Assembly (NCBI GenBank): GCA_905250025.1
Contig: CAJNOJ010000140.1
Location: 62,001-126,000, forward strand
Reading direction: 5' to 3'
DNA length: 64,000 nucleotides
Source: Adineta ricciae
Lineage: Eukaryota; Rotifera; Eurotatoria; Adinetida; Adinetidae
Shown: positions 44,175 through 55,860 of the stretch, one piece after another
How the letters are laid out: each line of letters begins with the position of its first letter
Numbering within the stretch: position 1 is the stretch's first letter
The notes under the pieces: generated by a model
Seen by the model: only the letters and a program-made list of their open reading frames with translations
Databases searched by the model: none
What the model was told of the DNA's origin: nothing
Translations under genes and position numbers: made by a program

Positions 44175-45505
44175 TTATTGAATTATTACATCAGGTTCAA
44201 CACACTGTTGCTTATCATTCATGGAGAAGTCCGCGGTGCACGAAGGAGAACTGTTTAGCAATTGTTCAGTAGTAAAAATAATCTCGTTTGCTTTTCGTGC
44301 ACTAATATCTGATCCATAGCGATGTTCGAGTTCTATTCGAAAGTCTTTCACGTATGGCAATGGTGGAAATAGTAACGATTGACGATAGATTTGTAGAATT
44401 CCTTCTGAAAAGACTTGGTCTTGCATTTGTCTACGTTCGTTTTGTGCTAGACTTTTGATTGTTGCTAATATTTGAGTCCATCTTTTCGCCAATCGACGAT
44501 CGACCCATTCATGGAAAGCACCTGTTGGTGTACAAAACTGCGGAGTGAAATTATCAATAAATCGGCAAAGGAAAGAATATGAAACAGCTCGAATATAATG
44601 ATTGGCATCTAAAATGATGAACTATATCGAAAACACCAAATAATGATAAGTATATACACATACGTGCAAGGTACTGTGGAAATTGTTGCAGTCCAGATGC
44701 TTCTGGTTTGATATAGATTCGATCACCAGAGTATTGGCGACTTGTATTATTCGCTAAACTTCTTAGTTTGCCAAATAAAATATGAGAAAAACCATTTGGC
44801 ATACATCCATGAGCCATGTCGATTCCACTAAAAGATTGTATGTGATCATATTTTTGAAAGTCAAAACTTGAACGTTTTACTAGGCTGGATAGAGATGCCA
44901 TCGGTCATGCTTGTTGCCACGTTCATGAAAATGCGATGACTCATCGCCACGTAAATAGATGAAGGGTCTGTAAAACGACGTTTTCCGTTGGCGTAAAAAA
45001 TTAAATAACGATTTAAGTAAATCGATGAAAAAGTACGCCGGACGTCGAAAATAACCGGAACGATGTTCATCACTATGTAATTGATTATTCTTCGCTATCA
45101 TTAATTGAGTAAAAAAACGTTCAGTTGAGTCATATAGTATAAACATTCCTAAAAGTGCGTCCAGTCAATCGAATTACACCGAACAAGAAAAGAGACATTG
45201 TTACCTGATAAAAATTCCACCGGTTTACCGTTTTGAGCAGCTTCTTGGAAGAAGAAATGCATAAGTGAACAAACTGTATGTTCATTGACGTCATTGAAAG
45301 AACGATCATTGTGTATTAGATCTAAGAAAAAGCTTCGACCTAACTTAGCTCGTGCTATATTGTACTTGATTGTGGAAGCAGAGGCAGTCTTTGAAGCATT
45401 CGATCTCACTTGACGATAAATCCAAATCGCCAATAGAATAAGACAACATTGTACCAGCCATCGTGACCAGAATTTATTTATTTTCATTTTGTACAAAATT
45501 TGCAT
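44175..45505 (-). CDS. Unrecognised type II membrane protein (4 exons)
   Basis: Join(44175..44608, 44664..44827, 44881..45148, 45205..45505) on minus, 388 aa. Introns are 53-56 bp with good GT/AG sites, and all frames agree. A short N-terminal tail precedes one transmembrane helix (WLVQCCLILLAIWIYRQV), then a lumenal or extracellular domain rich in His, Arg and aromatic residues: GMFILYDSTERFFTQLM, YLRGDESSHFHERGNKHD (followed by RWHLYPAYGIDMAHGCMPNG) and SGDRIYIKPEASGL. The C-terminal part contains FCTPTGAFHEWVDRRLAKRW. The clustered His/Asp residues suggest a metal or hydrolase site, but I recognise no family. It ends tail to tail with the neighbouring glycosyltransferase-like gene. Confidence 0.7.
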
Positions 45506-46013
45506 TATAGATACAGTCAACTAAAAGAAAACGAAAAAGTAAACTTATGTTAAAATACTTCTTGGGACGCATAAGCATGATTCATGGTACGACGAACGAA
45601 CTTAATATAGCAGAGCGTCCTTTGAACTGTAAGACTTGTGGACTTCGATATGTGTAGAAATCATTTCTCTTGTCATATGAAACTAGTCAGCAGTCAATGA
45701 GAGGCATTGAGAGAGTTACAATTAAATATTTGCTATACACGTGAATATGGAGAACGAAGAAAAAGAAAGAAAGAAAGAAAGAAATTCGGTGCATATTATT
45801 TTCTTTTTTTTCTTTCATAGAGCAGAACGAGAAAAAAGATGGCGATGGTAAATAAAGATTGAATTTATTTTTCTATTTCAAAGACTATGATTCATTCTGA
45901 TTCACATTCAAGGATGGAGAGAGAGAGCGAGTACGAGATACATCAAATATCGAAAAAGAAAAGGTTAATCTATGTGAAAATGGATTTGAGTTCGAAGTTT
46001 TTTTCCCGAATGT
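45506..46013. other. Intergenic with a (GAAA)n microsatellite
   Basis: Contains a (GAAA)n tract at about 45761-45784. No gene recognised; presumed promoter of the 388-aa gene and 3' region of the GPCR. Confidence 0.4.
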
Positions 46014-47055
46014 TTAAGCTACGACGGGTACGATTTGATTTGTTCGAATTGTTCGTTCACGACATCGATTGAAGTGGATATCGAATAGGACGTATTTCAA
46101 TTGGCGACGAAATCGATTCGATGCCCAACAGTAGATGTAGAATGACGTCTAAATATCGAAATAGAACGCTCATAACAGAGTTATCTTTATATTTCATACT
46201 CACAGCAAAACTCATATACAGGACGGACATAGTGACTGACAATGCAAATTGAACTTGTGCTGAAATAACCGGATAACCAGTCAAATCTAGTGACGCTTGA
46301 AGGAGATATGTGATAATGTACGGTATGTTTGTAAATAGCATGACAACAGCTTGTAGGAGTACCATAATGGTCAATTGTTTCTCTAGTGCACGTCGAGCTA
46401 CAGGTAGTGCACGACGTGCGATATTTTTTACATTATAAAGTGCCAAAACTCCGAAGATGCACGTTATACAAATAGGTAAGAATTTTCCCACTAGAAAACG
46501 ATTCGCATAGTTGTTAAACTGAATAAAAATTCGGTCTGTGATCACACAGATCGCTTGTTGGTTTGTATTCGATACAATATAATTGTAATAAACTAAAATT
46601 GGAATGTTATAAAGAATCCAAATCAATATATTGACTGCCGTTAAACGATGTGCCACTCTAATATCAGCCCATCTCTGCCAGTGCAGCGATGCGCATGTAG
46701 CTAAATATTGGTCGATGACTGCTAAACACAAACAAGTCAATGATGTCATTGCACTGACTTGATAAAGATAGAAACGAAATTTACAATAGAATACAGATGT
46801 TTTTGACCAATCAATATCGAGTTTGGTGGGAATGACGCGATTGAATAAACTAGATAATAGTTGACAGATGTTGACCGTGGACATAATAGTTAAATAAAAT
46901 GCACACGAATTCTGTCGGAATGTTCGCAGGCTAAGAAATACAATAATATTCAAAGATTCGCCCAGAATACCTGCGACTACTACACATATGCCGACATAGA
47001 TAACTATTTGATTTCCGAGATAGTTTAAAAATAATATGTATGATGATGATGACAT
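46014..47055 (-). CDS. Rhodopsin-like GPCR with conserved TM7 intron (2 exons)
   Basis: Join(46014..46148, 46204..47055) on minus, 328 aa. Reading straight through gives a nonsensical tail after SVLYMSFA; removing a 55-bp intron (GTGAGT ... TTTAG) restores a typical TM7 and helix 8 (TSFYIYCWASNRFRRQLKYV). TM1 carries GILGESLNIIVFLSL (the GN motif region), TM3 ends CLAVIDQYLATC in place of DRY, and Cys in YCKF and ICVIT could form the extracellular disulfide. It belongs to the same group as the receptor at 55861 (shared intron site). Ligand unknown, perhaps a peptide. Confidence 0.82.
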
Positions 47056-47692
47056 CAATGGCGAAGATTCGAGCCGTCGATATAAAATGAAATACTCTTT
47101 GGGACATCAATTCTTTCTCTTCGACAATTATATCACACGAACAGGATTTTTAGCATCAGTGAACATGGATACAGGCACGCACGTTTATTTTTATATTTAT
47201 CAGGTACGAAGAAAAAATTTCTTGCCTTGAAGTTTTTTTGCGTGATTATATTATCCTACGTTAATCAAAGCACGCATCAGTTTATTTTTTATTCCATTAA
47301 ATCTTTTTAATAATTGCAAGGCATGAAATTGAGATCAGTCGAATATTGTTAGACTTGTGGGCTTAGTGATAAAGTTCATTAACAACATATGATACTTGAA
47401 GACAGATTGGTACAGTAAAGCTTCACTAGACTCGTTATTTTTAATACTACCTTACAAATTAATAATATCTTGTACTTTCGTATGAATTAACTTATTGAAA
47501 TTGCGATATGTATGGAAGCACGTTAACATATGTCATGCTTTTATATTGCTTGAAACGATATTGAGATCCCATACAAAAATAAGTAGGTGTCTTATTTGAC
47601 AATATTTTTGAGTACTTGAAATGAGTACAAAATAAGCGAATATATGTATGTATACATATAGTTCGTTTCTTTAAAGGGTATAATACTGAAGC
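47056..47692. other. Divergent intergenic region (GPCR / DEG-ENaC)
   Basis: Likely holds promoters for both neural-type genes. No other feature recognised. Confidence 0.4.
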
Positions 47693-49372
47693 ATGACAAC
47701 TGCCATGTCATTTGATCAAAACACCAAGGAAATGTCGAATTCGACAATTAGTAAGATAGCAACTGTATTGCCCGTAAATACTGAGAATTTATTAATGTCG
47801 ACACCAAAGCTACGTCGAAACAATACTTCGATTATCAAGGAGTTTAGTTTTAATACTTCTATGCACGGAATACCGGGTATTGCGCGAAGTGAAAGTCTAC
47901 TGAATCGTGCCTTTTGGAGCGTTTCATTTCTGATCTTCACTGGTATTATGTTATACTTTGTTGTTCAATCGATTATTACCTATTTCAATTATCCTACACA
48001 AACATCGGTAAGTTTCAGTGACGAATGGCCACAAAATTTTCCGGCAGTGACCATCTGCAATAATTCTCCATTTATGTACGATTCATTCATTGGGCCATTT
48101 TTAAATTATACTAACTCATTGAATTTAACACATACAAATGATACCACGGTACTTTCCTCTCAACAAGCACGTTATATTCGTGATTTTCTAATCTATAAAT
48201 TGAATCGAAATGAGTCTGTCACCGATTTCTTCTATCCACTCGAATCAATACTGATCAAATGCATCTTTAATGGTATTAGTTGTTCTGTAAATGATTTCAT
48301 TCAATTCGTATCTCCTGTATACGGCTCCTGTTATACTTTTAATGCTAAAGTAGATCACATCAACAACGGCACAATACATCAGTGTGGTGACTACGGTGGA
48401 GTCGGTCTCTTAGAACTAGGCTTGTACACACACAACCATCAGTATGTTCCATTTGTAAATGACGGTAAAAAGAATGTAATCATTCAATATGGATATTCAT
48501 ATCATTTTTCTTCGTAGATGTAGGTATAGTAGCGCTGGTACATGATAATACAAAACTGCCTGCTATTGATATAATTGGTAGTAAATTAGCACCTGGACGG
48601 AAGTATAGACTGAATTATCGTAAGAGAACCAATACGCTCTTACCAACACCTTACACAACGTGTACTGATGAAACTACAGAAAGATTACAAATTATATTTG
48701 ATCAATACGTTGGAGTGAAATATGACTATGTACAAGAATTATGCTTTCGAGTTACTCTACAAACTTACACGTATGTATATCACTGATCATCTGTTCAAGA
48801 TTTCCATTTGGTATTTATCTAGGTACGAACAATGCGGATGCATCAGTCCACTTCAATGGGCTTTTCGTTATATTCTTGTTCCCGGTACTAATAGAATCGT
48901 TCAAGCTCCTTTATGTAATATATCCGATCCATGTTATACCGAAGCAGCAATTCGAACGCAAGGTCCTAATCCCCCTTCTCCTACTTTCGACCTTAACTGC
49001 GGTCTTGAGTGTACTACAAATGAGTTTGTAGTTCGACTATCTTCTTCTTTAGCACCAACATCATGGTACATGGATGAAGTAAAAAGTTTTGTTGAATCAT
49101 CTTCCATTCGTTTGTCGAAAAATTGGTCAACAAACTGGGCTGCAGAAATTGGCCGGAACTATGTTGGTATAGAAGTCGTCACTGAATCAACTAAAGTTGA
49201 AGTCTACACACAACAAGCGTCTCTTAGTCGGGTAGATGTTCTTTCCAACATCGGTGGTCAAACTGGTCTTTGGATTGGTATTAGCTTTCTCTCACTGATG
49301 GAAATTGCTGAAATGGTCTTTCGATTGATTCGTTATCAATCCCATAGCATTTGTCGTAAACTTTTCAAATGA
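47693..49372 (+). CDS. DEG/ENaC family sodium channel subunit (3 exons)
   Basis: Join(47693..48464, 48518..48770, 48823..49372), 524 aa; frames agree across both introns (53 and 52 bp). Features in order: a cytoplasmic N-terminus with FSFNTSMHGIPGIARSES (the HG gating motif), TM1 (FWSVSFLIFTGIMLYFVVQS), the extracellular start FPAVTICNNSPF, a Cys-rich palm ending TYEQCGCISPLQWAF, and TM2 with the selectivity filter GxS (GLWIGISFLSLMEIAEMVFR). An amiloride-type, two-TM trimeric cation channel, plausibly peptide-, acid- or mechanically gated. Intact and of normal length. Confidence 0.92.
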
Positions 49373-49875
49373 ACACTGCTTTCCTTTTGTGTTGGATCCA
49401 CATACTTTGTTAAAAGAAAAAGACATATAAATCTTGATGAATGATTCGTTACGCATTGAGTCGTTTGTTTTTGTTACTTAGTGTATCGCGCTGAAAAAAA
49501 TATGTACGCTAATAACAGAATTGAAGATGAATGAAATAAAAAGCATCCAAATATTTGCTTTAGTCGTAGGTCCCATAAAACGATTAGACAAACAGAAAAG
49601 CAAACTTCTCGAAGCGCCGCTGGCTGAATCATACTTCATTTTCTCAATACATGACAAACTTTTTCAAGAAATAGTACTGCGAATAAATTGTCTTTAAAAA
49701 AAGTATTTGTCGTCCTAGCTATGATTCCATCTCTTTCTTTGATCTCTAGATAGTAACACATAGCACCAGAATATTTTACGTTCATAAATGGGAGAACCGT
49801 TTTATCCTAGACGCTTGTACTGGAAAGTAATAGTGTTCGTGTCAGCATTACAAAAGAGGGAACGACTGAGAAATG
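49373..49875. other. Convergent intergenic region
   Basis: 3' sides of the channel and the GT61-like gene. Nothing else recognised. Confidence 0.35.
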
Positions 49876-51600
49876 TCATTGTGTAGACTCTGATGAATTA
49901 CCTGTGCGATGTTCAATACCATATTTTTTTCTTAATTCATATAGTAGCGTCCGATTAAACGGACAACTAATATTACGACCACTGTAGATATATCCTCCTT
50001 GTTTCCATTGTTGATCTTCATGTACGAAATCTTCAACCCATAAGTCTAAACATCTATATTCATGGTCTGGCGATCTTGTTGTAACTAATTCACAAAATTG
50101 TCGATCAAGTTCACACATTTCAATAAATAGTTGACCATCAGGTGCTAAATTTTCTCGAGGATTCACCGGTATTCTAAAGCCTTGCAAAATGAGTCTACCA
50201 GCCTGACGAATCAGTTCGACTATGTGTTCTTTTCTTATCCCTTTCTGCCGTTCATTAATTGGATAGTAGAGACCTTTGAGATACGGCGCACCACTTGTCA
50301 TATGCTGTTCAAGGAATGAGGTATATGCTTTGGAAGTATCATGAACTCCCTGCGGTCTTATACCTCCAATATTAATTGAAACAGATCCATCAGATAAGAA
50401 GGTCTGATACATCTGACCTGTTCCTGGACCTGTTATGTGAATGTCCATTTGATGAAGAAGTTTCAATTGTGCCATAAAATTGCTATCCAATATTTCATAT
50501 GTTGGCGAGCGAGAATCAATTCGAGTTGCGTTGACTGACAGTGCACTCATATTCTGTGCTTTGATAGACTGATAATAAATGTATGTCACATTGATTAATG
50601 GCCATTCTAAATCATCATTTAACTGCTTTTCTGCTTGGTTCATATGTGAATAAGTATAGTTATGAATTTCTTTAATTGCATCGTTGATCGCTTCACGATC
50701 GTTTGGAGTAAAACGTTTATTATCGATTACATAAGCTTGTAGAACACTATGCAACGTTCGATGTTCTGCCGAAGATTGATATCGTCGAATCAGAGGAACG
50801 AATCCATGTTGTTGATACATTCGATCGCGAAATAATCTCGATGCATCTAATTCAACACCGCCAGCTAATTGTAGATTTGGTTGATTACAGCGTTGACACA
50901 TAGTTCCACTACCCATAATCATTTCTTCAAAAACATACCATCGATTTGTTGACAGTTTATTAAGAACGTTCTGTTTAACGATGCCAAGTCCAGCGAAACG
51001 ACTGTAGACATCCTCACTCCAACAGTCGCTACAATCATCAATACCTGCTAAGATGCGAAATGGATGGAGGTGTCGAGGCGAAAATCGTATCATTGCAACA
51101 TATGCCGGATACAATCCATCGAAAAGTGCATGACCAATATTAAAGTGCCATGGCTGCGAAAAATAAAGTGTAACATAAGGAAACCATTTAGGAAAGATCA
51201 CATGACGGACAAATAATTCAAGATCAGCATATGTGTCGAATTCGCGTTTATTTGGTGTTAATGACCGAAAATCGAAAGCATTTGTTCGTACGGAATATGT
51301 TGGTAAAGATCTTCCTTTAACGATTAGCATTATAAATGTACTATCGACGTAGTAGAGATTCTGAAAGAGACATGATTGGTTGTAAAGCGATCCAACACAT
51401 TGAACTGTGGATTCTAATGTTTGATTGACATGAATCGATAGCAGATCTTTGAGATTTGTCTGTTCTTTTATTAAGGGTTCTTTCGATTGAAAACGATTTT
51501 GTTTGGTTACGATATTCAGACCTCTCTGAATAAGACTACTGCTTTTGAATAGATTAGTTTGCATGGTAGCAACAAGAATAAGTATGAAGCAAATGAACAT
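49876..51600 (-). CDS. GT61-like glycosyltransferase (EOGT/DUF563-related)
   Basis: 574 aa, single exon. The N-terminal hydrophobic stretch (MFICFILILVATMQT) is a signal anchor. The region around residue 150 (QPWHFNIGHALFDGLYPAYV) and around residue 385 (MDIHITGPGTGQMYQTFL) resemble the conserved H-N-xxH and GPxGxG-type blocks of GT61 enzymes such as EOGT and plant xylosyltransferases. Several sequons and paired cysteines (CSDCW, CQRC) fit a secretory-pathway enzyme. Probable Golgi or ER inverting glycosyltransferase; donor and acceptor unknown. Confidence 0.65.
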   Translation of the reverse strand: MFICFILILVATMQTNLFKSSSLIQRGLNIVTKQNRFQSKEPLIKEQTNLKDLLSIHVNQTLESTVQCVGSLYNQSCLFQNLYYVDSTFIMLIVKGRSLPTYSVRTNAFDFRSLTPNKREFDTYADLELFVRHVIFPKWFPYVTLYFSQPWHFNIGHALFDGLYPAYVAMIRFSPRHLHPFRILAGIDDCSDCWSEDVYSRFAGLGIVKQNVLNKLSTNRWYVFEEMIMGSGTMCQRCNQPNLQLAGGVELDASRLFRDRMYQQHGFVPLIRRYQSSAEHRTLHSVLQAYVIDNKRFTPNDREAINDAIKEIHNYTYSHMNQAEKQLNDDLEWPLINVTYIYYQSIKAQNMSALSVNATRIDSRSPTYEILDSNFMAQLKLLHQMDIHITGPGTGQMYQTFLSDGSVSINIGGIRPQGVHDTSKAYTSFLEQHMTSGAPYLKGLYYPINERQKGIRKEHIVELIRQAGRLILQGFRIPVNPRENLAPDGQLFIEMCELDRQFCELVTTRSPDHEYRCLDLWVEDFVHEDQQWKQGGYIYSGRNISCPFNRTLLYELRKKYGIEHRTGNSSESTQ

Positions 51601-54600
51601 AAATGGCCGAAGCGAGACATTCGTTGAGAATGTTTGTGATATTTTCTTAAATGACTATAATAAGATATGTGTATAGCAAATTATTCAATATAATTTTCGA
51701 AATCTTTTTTACCATATAGATTTACCGTGTTGTTTTTGCTTTCACCTTTGATATACAAGAAGTTGTTCAAACGAAGTTCTGTATACGAAATACGAAGTCT
51801 ATAACATGAGACAATTCGGTTTTACTGCAAAATTACATCGACTTATCATTGTTGAGATTTAACAGGTCGCACGCCTTAGCATAGAAGAGAACGAAATGTT
51901 ATGAATCATGCTTGCTGTCGATGGTCTAGAATTAAGAAAATGCATAGATTCCTGCTGCGAAGTAGAAGTAATCTGAATAATCATCTGTCACATTCACATA
52001 TTTTCATTACCCATATTGTAGGTTGTCAGAATGATTGTAAAACGAAAAACTATGCATAGAAGATTATAGTATGAGATTGTGCAGATTTGTCAATCTATCT
52101 TCAAATTGAACAAGTAGCCTAGCAAGGAGCAGATACTTCTGGAGATATTTGCACTACCATATATGACGAGATTCGGCTATCGAAGTTTTATTATTTAGAT
52201 TTCGAGAAAATGTCGCCAACTTAAATATCGACGCTCCCGTGAAACAGAGTTGTCCATAGGTAACCGATCATACTCAAATAAAATCTAAGGACTTCTACGG
52301 CTAATGCATTCACCAAGGTCCTGCTTCCCCGGAAAGTGTGTTACTCATACAAAAAGATGCATTTTTCAAATTGATTTCCTCACATTGTCGGATGATATAG
52401 TACGCGAGATTGCGTTTGCGAATGTTTCATTAGTCACTGGTATCATAAAAGAAATAAAAACGGACATAATCACAATGTCAGTCCCCGTTTTGGACTTTCA
52501 TACTTTATAGCAACACAATATGTTAAATATGGTTTTCATAAAAACCATTCCGTCATAAGAATTTTTTCGACTGTGACTGTCATATCGTACGCCTATAGAT
52601 TGTTTACAGACTTCATGATTCGTAAATAACTCCAAGTATGCCCTTTGTGTAACAAACTCAGTTCAAACGTGGTTTTTTTGTTGATTTTGTCATTATTCAA
52701 TTCGTAGCTCACGTCTATTCCGAAGATAGGTGTTTCGTTCACAAGTCACTTTCTAGGTCGATGACGTCTGTAACGACGATTGCAAATAAAACTAGAGACA
52801 TGTTTTGCAAAAATTATTGGAAAATTTCTCAAGACAAGTCAGTGTACATGGCGACGCAACGATCATTTAACTCAAAAGAAATTTAAATACCTCCTTTACA
52901 TCTCAAACAAATGAGCGGTTTTTCTATTAATGATAGAGGCATGCTCAAGTTTTATATCGATAAAGACATACCTAGAGAAACACGTTGATATGTATTACTA
53001 AGAACCTCACCAAAGAAAAAGCTTACTCTCTGTCAAATAAAAGAAGAAAATAGTGCTGCATGAGCAAATGCAATTCAATAAGTGCATATGTACTAAATTA
53101 TATGAACATGTTCTTTTATTCATATACATTTCAAATACAAAAAAAAGTAAGAGTAAATTTTTTTTTCTTGATAGATCTTTTTTAACTAATAAATAAATGA
53201 TGTGATCAAGTTTAAGTGACTATCCACGGAAAATTTAAAAGCAAACACCATTGATAGATACGGTGATACCATTGAACATCACGGTCTCGATGTATGGCAG
53301 TAATCTTAAAAGAAACCGCAACGTGATATACCGTTGAAAATTGCGAGTACGAAAATTGGAGTGAGATGTAAATTAATGGTAATATTCGCGAAATGTCGTC
53401 TGTCATCATTTATATTTTGCAAACTTCTTATTGTAACATGCTAGTTTTAGATTTTCTCAAAAGCTTCTGTTGTTCTTACTCTCAAGCTTGATATTACCTT
53501 TCACAAGTGGTATTTTATTTTTATGCTGATGATGATGATAATACGACTTTATTTGCCTGATACATAAAGTCGCGATTCTACACGAGAACACTAAAAAGAT
53601 AAGGATTTATGAATTTGCAACGTATAATAAGCCCTTTCTTCCGTTTATCATTGTCATAAAAGGTTTTCTTTGCTGATGACATTTTGAATCTTTTAAGTGA
53701 AAGCTCGATTAGAGTTAAATTTATTTCTTTTTTTCATATGAATTAAAAAAGATTATAGAAGACCATTTAAAATAGAAAAAAGAAATGTTTTTATATCAAA
53801 TTCCAGCAAACTCCATGCATGTACTAGTATTACTGTTTACTTTATGTGCCAACGTGAAATAAATTTAAATTGAAAAGTATTCCACCAATTGAATGATGAG
53901 GAAAACGCCTTTTAAGTTATACCAATGTGAAATCTAAATAAACAGTACTTTAACCTAAGACTCTATGTGGAAAAAGCTAATATCATGTAGAATATGTATT
54001 GTTTTATTACATGGCTCTTGCTATACGATGACTATTTATAATATTCATAGATAGTAGAAATTCATATGTAATATTAATACGGATCTAATTTTTTCGATTT
54101 ATAAAGTTTCAATATCTTTTAATCATAGGTATATGTGTTTCAACGTATTGATTTACATATACGTACACTCTAAATTCGAATAGAAATACATAGTTAGACT
54201 TTTTATAAGTACTCAATATTGTGGTTTATTAACTAAATATCTCTTATATATAATTTACTTTCTGAGAAAATAGATCATTCATCTGGAGAGCAATCATCAT
54301 TCATGTTAATTTAAATAAAGGCAGCTTTTTATTTACATACAATTCATAACTAACATGAGTAACTCAGAAAGCTTGATGAATCAGTAGAATAGATAAAAAT
54401 ACCAATAATAATTCAAAGATTTTTTCATCATCGACTGGATAGACTGTCATATTTTATTTTATGGTATAAACATCACTCGATAGTTCAATGAAATAAATGG
54501 ATGAGAATCACAAGGTAAGGCGTTAGAGTTTATGAAGAGGAATTAAAATAAAATTAGATAGTGGTGTTTAGTGAGTTGACCGAGATGTTAGATTGAGAAC

Positions 54601-55022
54601 ACAGAATGAATGTCAAAGATGATATGTCATCTTGGTGACATAGTTTTTTAGGCCGTTAATAACTGCGGGTTCAGGTGGTATGAAAAAATCTAATAAAATG
54701 CTCGACCATCGCGGTTCGATTTAACCGCTAAAATGAATGTTGTTCAGCACGTTATCGAAAAATTTTTTCGTAGGTATATCGTGCTTGATCAAATAGGTAA
54801 TAATATGATAATATCCACGAGACACGTGGGTTGTACTTGATAGTAGAAAGAAAGACGTAATACAATGATGCTGCTCTTTGCTTTTTTGACGTACTTACCT
54901 ACTAATGTGGGTGGAACGAATTAGAAAATCAACGATGAATAAAATACATATTCGTTATTAGATAAGTAGTAATACGAAAACGATCGATAGTTATATTGTT
55001 CTTTCAGATTTTGGGTAAACTA
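51601..55022. other. 3.4-kb gene-poor region
   Basis: I found no coding region with recognisable composition, no RNA gene and no clear repeat family on either strand. Short open frames (for example at 52304 and 53212) look random. A small hairpin (GCGGTT, six-base loop, AACCGC) lies at 54711-54728. An acceptor-like TTCTTTCAG precedes the LRAT-like ATG. Confidence 0.4.
55006..55007 (+). promoter_or_regulatory. Candidate trans-splice or upstream-exon acceptor (LRAT-like gene)
   Basis: TTGTTCTTTCAG is a strong 3' splice site 15 bases before the first ATG of the LRAT-like gene. It may receive a spliced leader or an unseen 5' exon. Confidence 0.3.
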
Positions 55023-55625
55023 ATGCAACTTCTTTGTCCTATTCTTCGAGTATCGAATATCAGCCTCCAGCCAACGAATTCTCATTTGGTTGACATTGAA
55101 TCAGCTCGAACACAACTCTATCCTGGTGCTCATATAGCCGCTGCGAATCCATACGAACACTTTCATCATGGTATTGTCGTTGATCTAACATCAGCAGACA
55201 TCTCAGTAATTCACTTTTGGGGTGTGAAAAAACGTGAAGCACGTATTCAAGTAACTACACTTCCAATATTCATCGCCGGTAATATTAAACGTGTAGGAAT
55301 ACGAACTCGCCAGTTGTACATCGTTCAATATCACAATGATACACTCGAAAAACAACAAGAAACTAATCAACGAGCAAAGAGTATGCTCGATAAACCAGAT
55401 GAATATGAATATAATATATTTCGGTTAAACTGCGAAAGTTTCGCTTACTTCTGTCGTACGGAAAGATGGGAAAGTGAACAAGTCACAATAATGCGAAATC
55501 AGCTATTGAACACAATACGGAACATCCGAAACAAGATGAAAAGGCGAAAAAAACAATGCAAAACCAGTTGTCTATCAACTAATAAGACTATACCCATAGG
55601 TGTTCCCCTTTCTATTGAAATTTAA
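55023..55625 (+). CDS. LRAT-domain (NlpC/P60-type) acyltransferase-like protein
   Basis: About 200 aa from the ATG at 55023. The LRAT/H-rev107 catalytic order is visible: LYPGAHIAAA, EHFHHGIVVDL (catalytic His region), SVIHFWG (second His) and FRLNCESFAYFCRTERW, whose NCExFAxxC segment holds the nucleophilic Cys. In vertebrates these thiol enzymes move acyl groups between phospholipids and amines, or act as phospholipases. The C-terminal 50 residues are strongly basic (KMKRRKKQCK) and lack a membrane anchor. A 5' exon is possible because a strong acceptor precedes the ATG. Confidence 0.8.
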   Translation: MQLLCPILRVSNISLQPTNSHLVDIESARTQLYPGAHIAAANPYEHFHHGIVVDLTSADISVIHFWGVKKREARIQVTTLPIFIAGNIKRVGIRTRQLYIVQYHNDTLEKQQETNQRAKSMLDKPDEYEYNIFRLNCESFAYFCRTERWESEQVTIMRNQLLNTIRNIRNKMKRRKKQCKTSCLSTNKTIPIGVPLSIEI

Positions 55626-55860
55626 TCATATGAAAGCAAAGGAACTTAATTAATAAGAAAATGAACTTTATAGTTTTTCAGAATTAATTTAGTTTATCTG
55701 CCTTTTGAAGATAAAATCTCACGAAGTACTAATCTGATCTGATATGCTCAAAGCGTTATAAACTTTTTTCCCTTGTATCTACGAATGCGCTTACATATTT
55801 TCTTTTTCTTTTCCTTGAAAGAATTTAATATCGTACAGAAATGCACCAGAGTAGACAGTA

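Noticed and set aside
45761..45784. (GAAA)n tract as a telomere-like or CRISPR-like repeat
   Set aside because: A simple microsatellite; no spacers or ordered array anywhere in the window.
46057..46203. Unspliced GPCR tail ending at 46057
   Set aside because: The tail lacks TM7 sense; removing the 55-bp intron restores a standard TM7 and helix 8.
52304..53409. Short frames on both strands in the gene desert
   Set aside because: Lengths expected by chance; no family resemblance.
54711..54728. Hairpin with GGTTCGA that could be read as a tRNA T-arm
   Set aside because: Stem and loop sizes do not fit a T-arm, and no acceptor, D or anticodon arms surround it.
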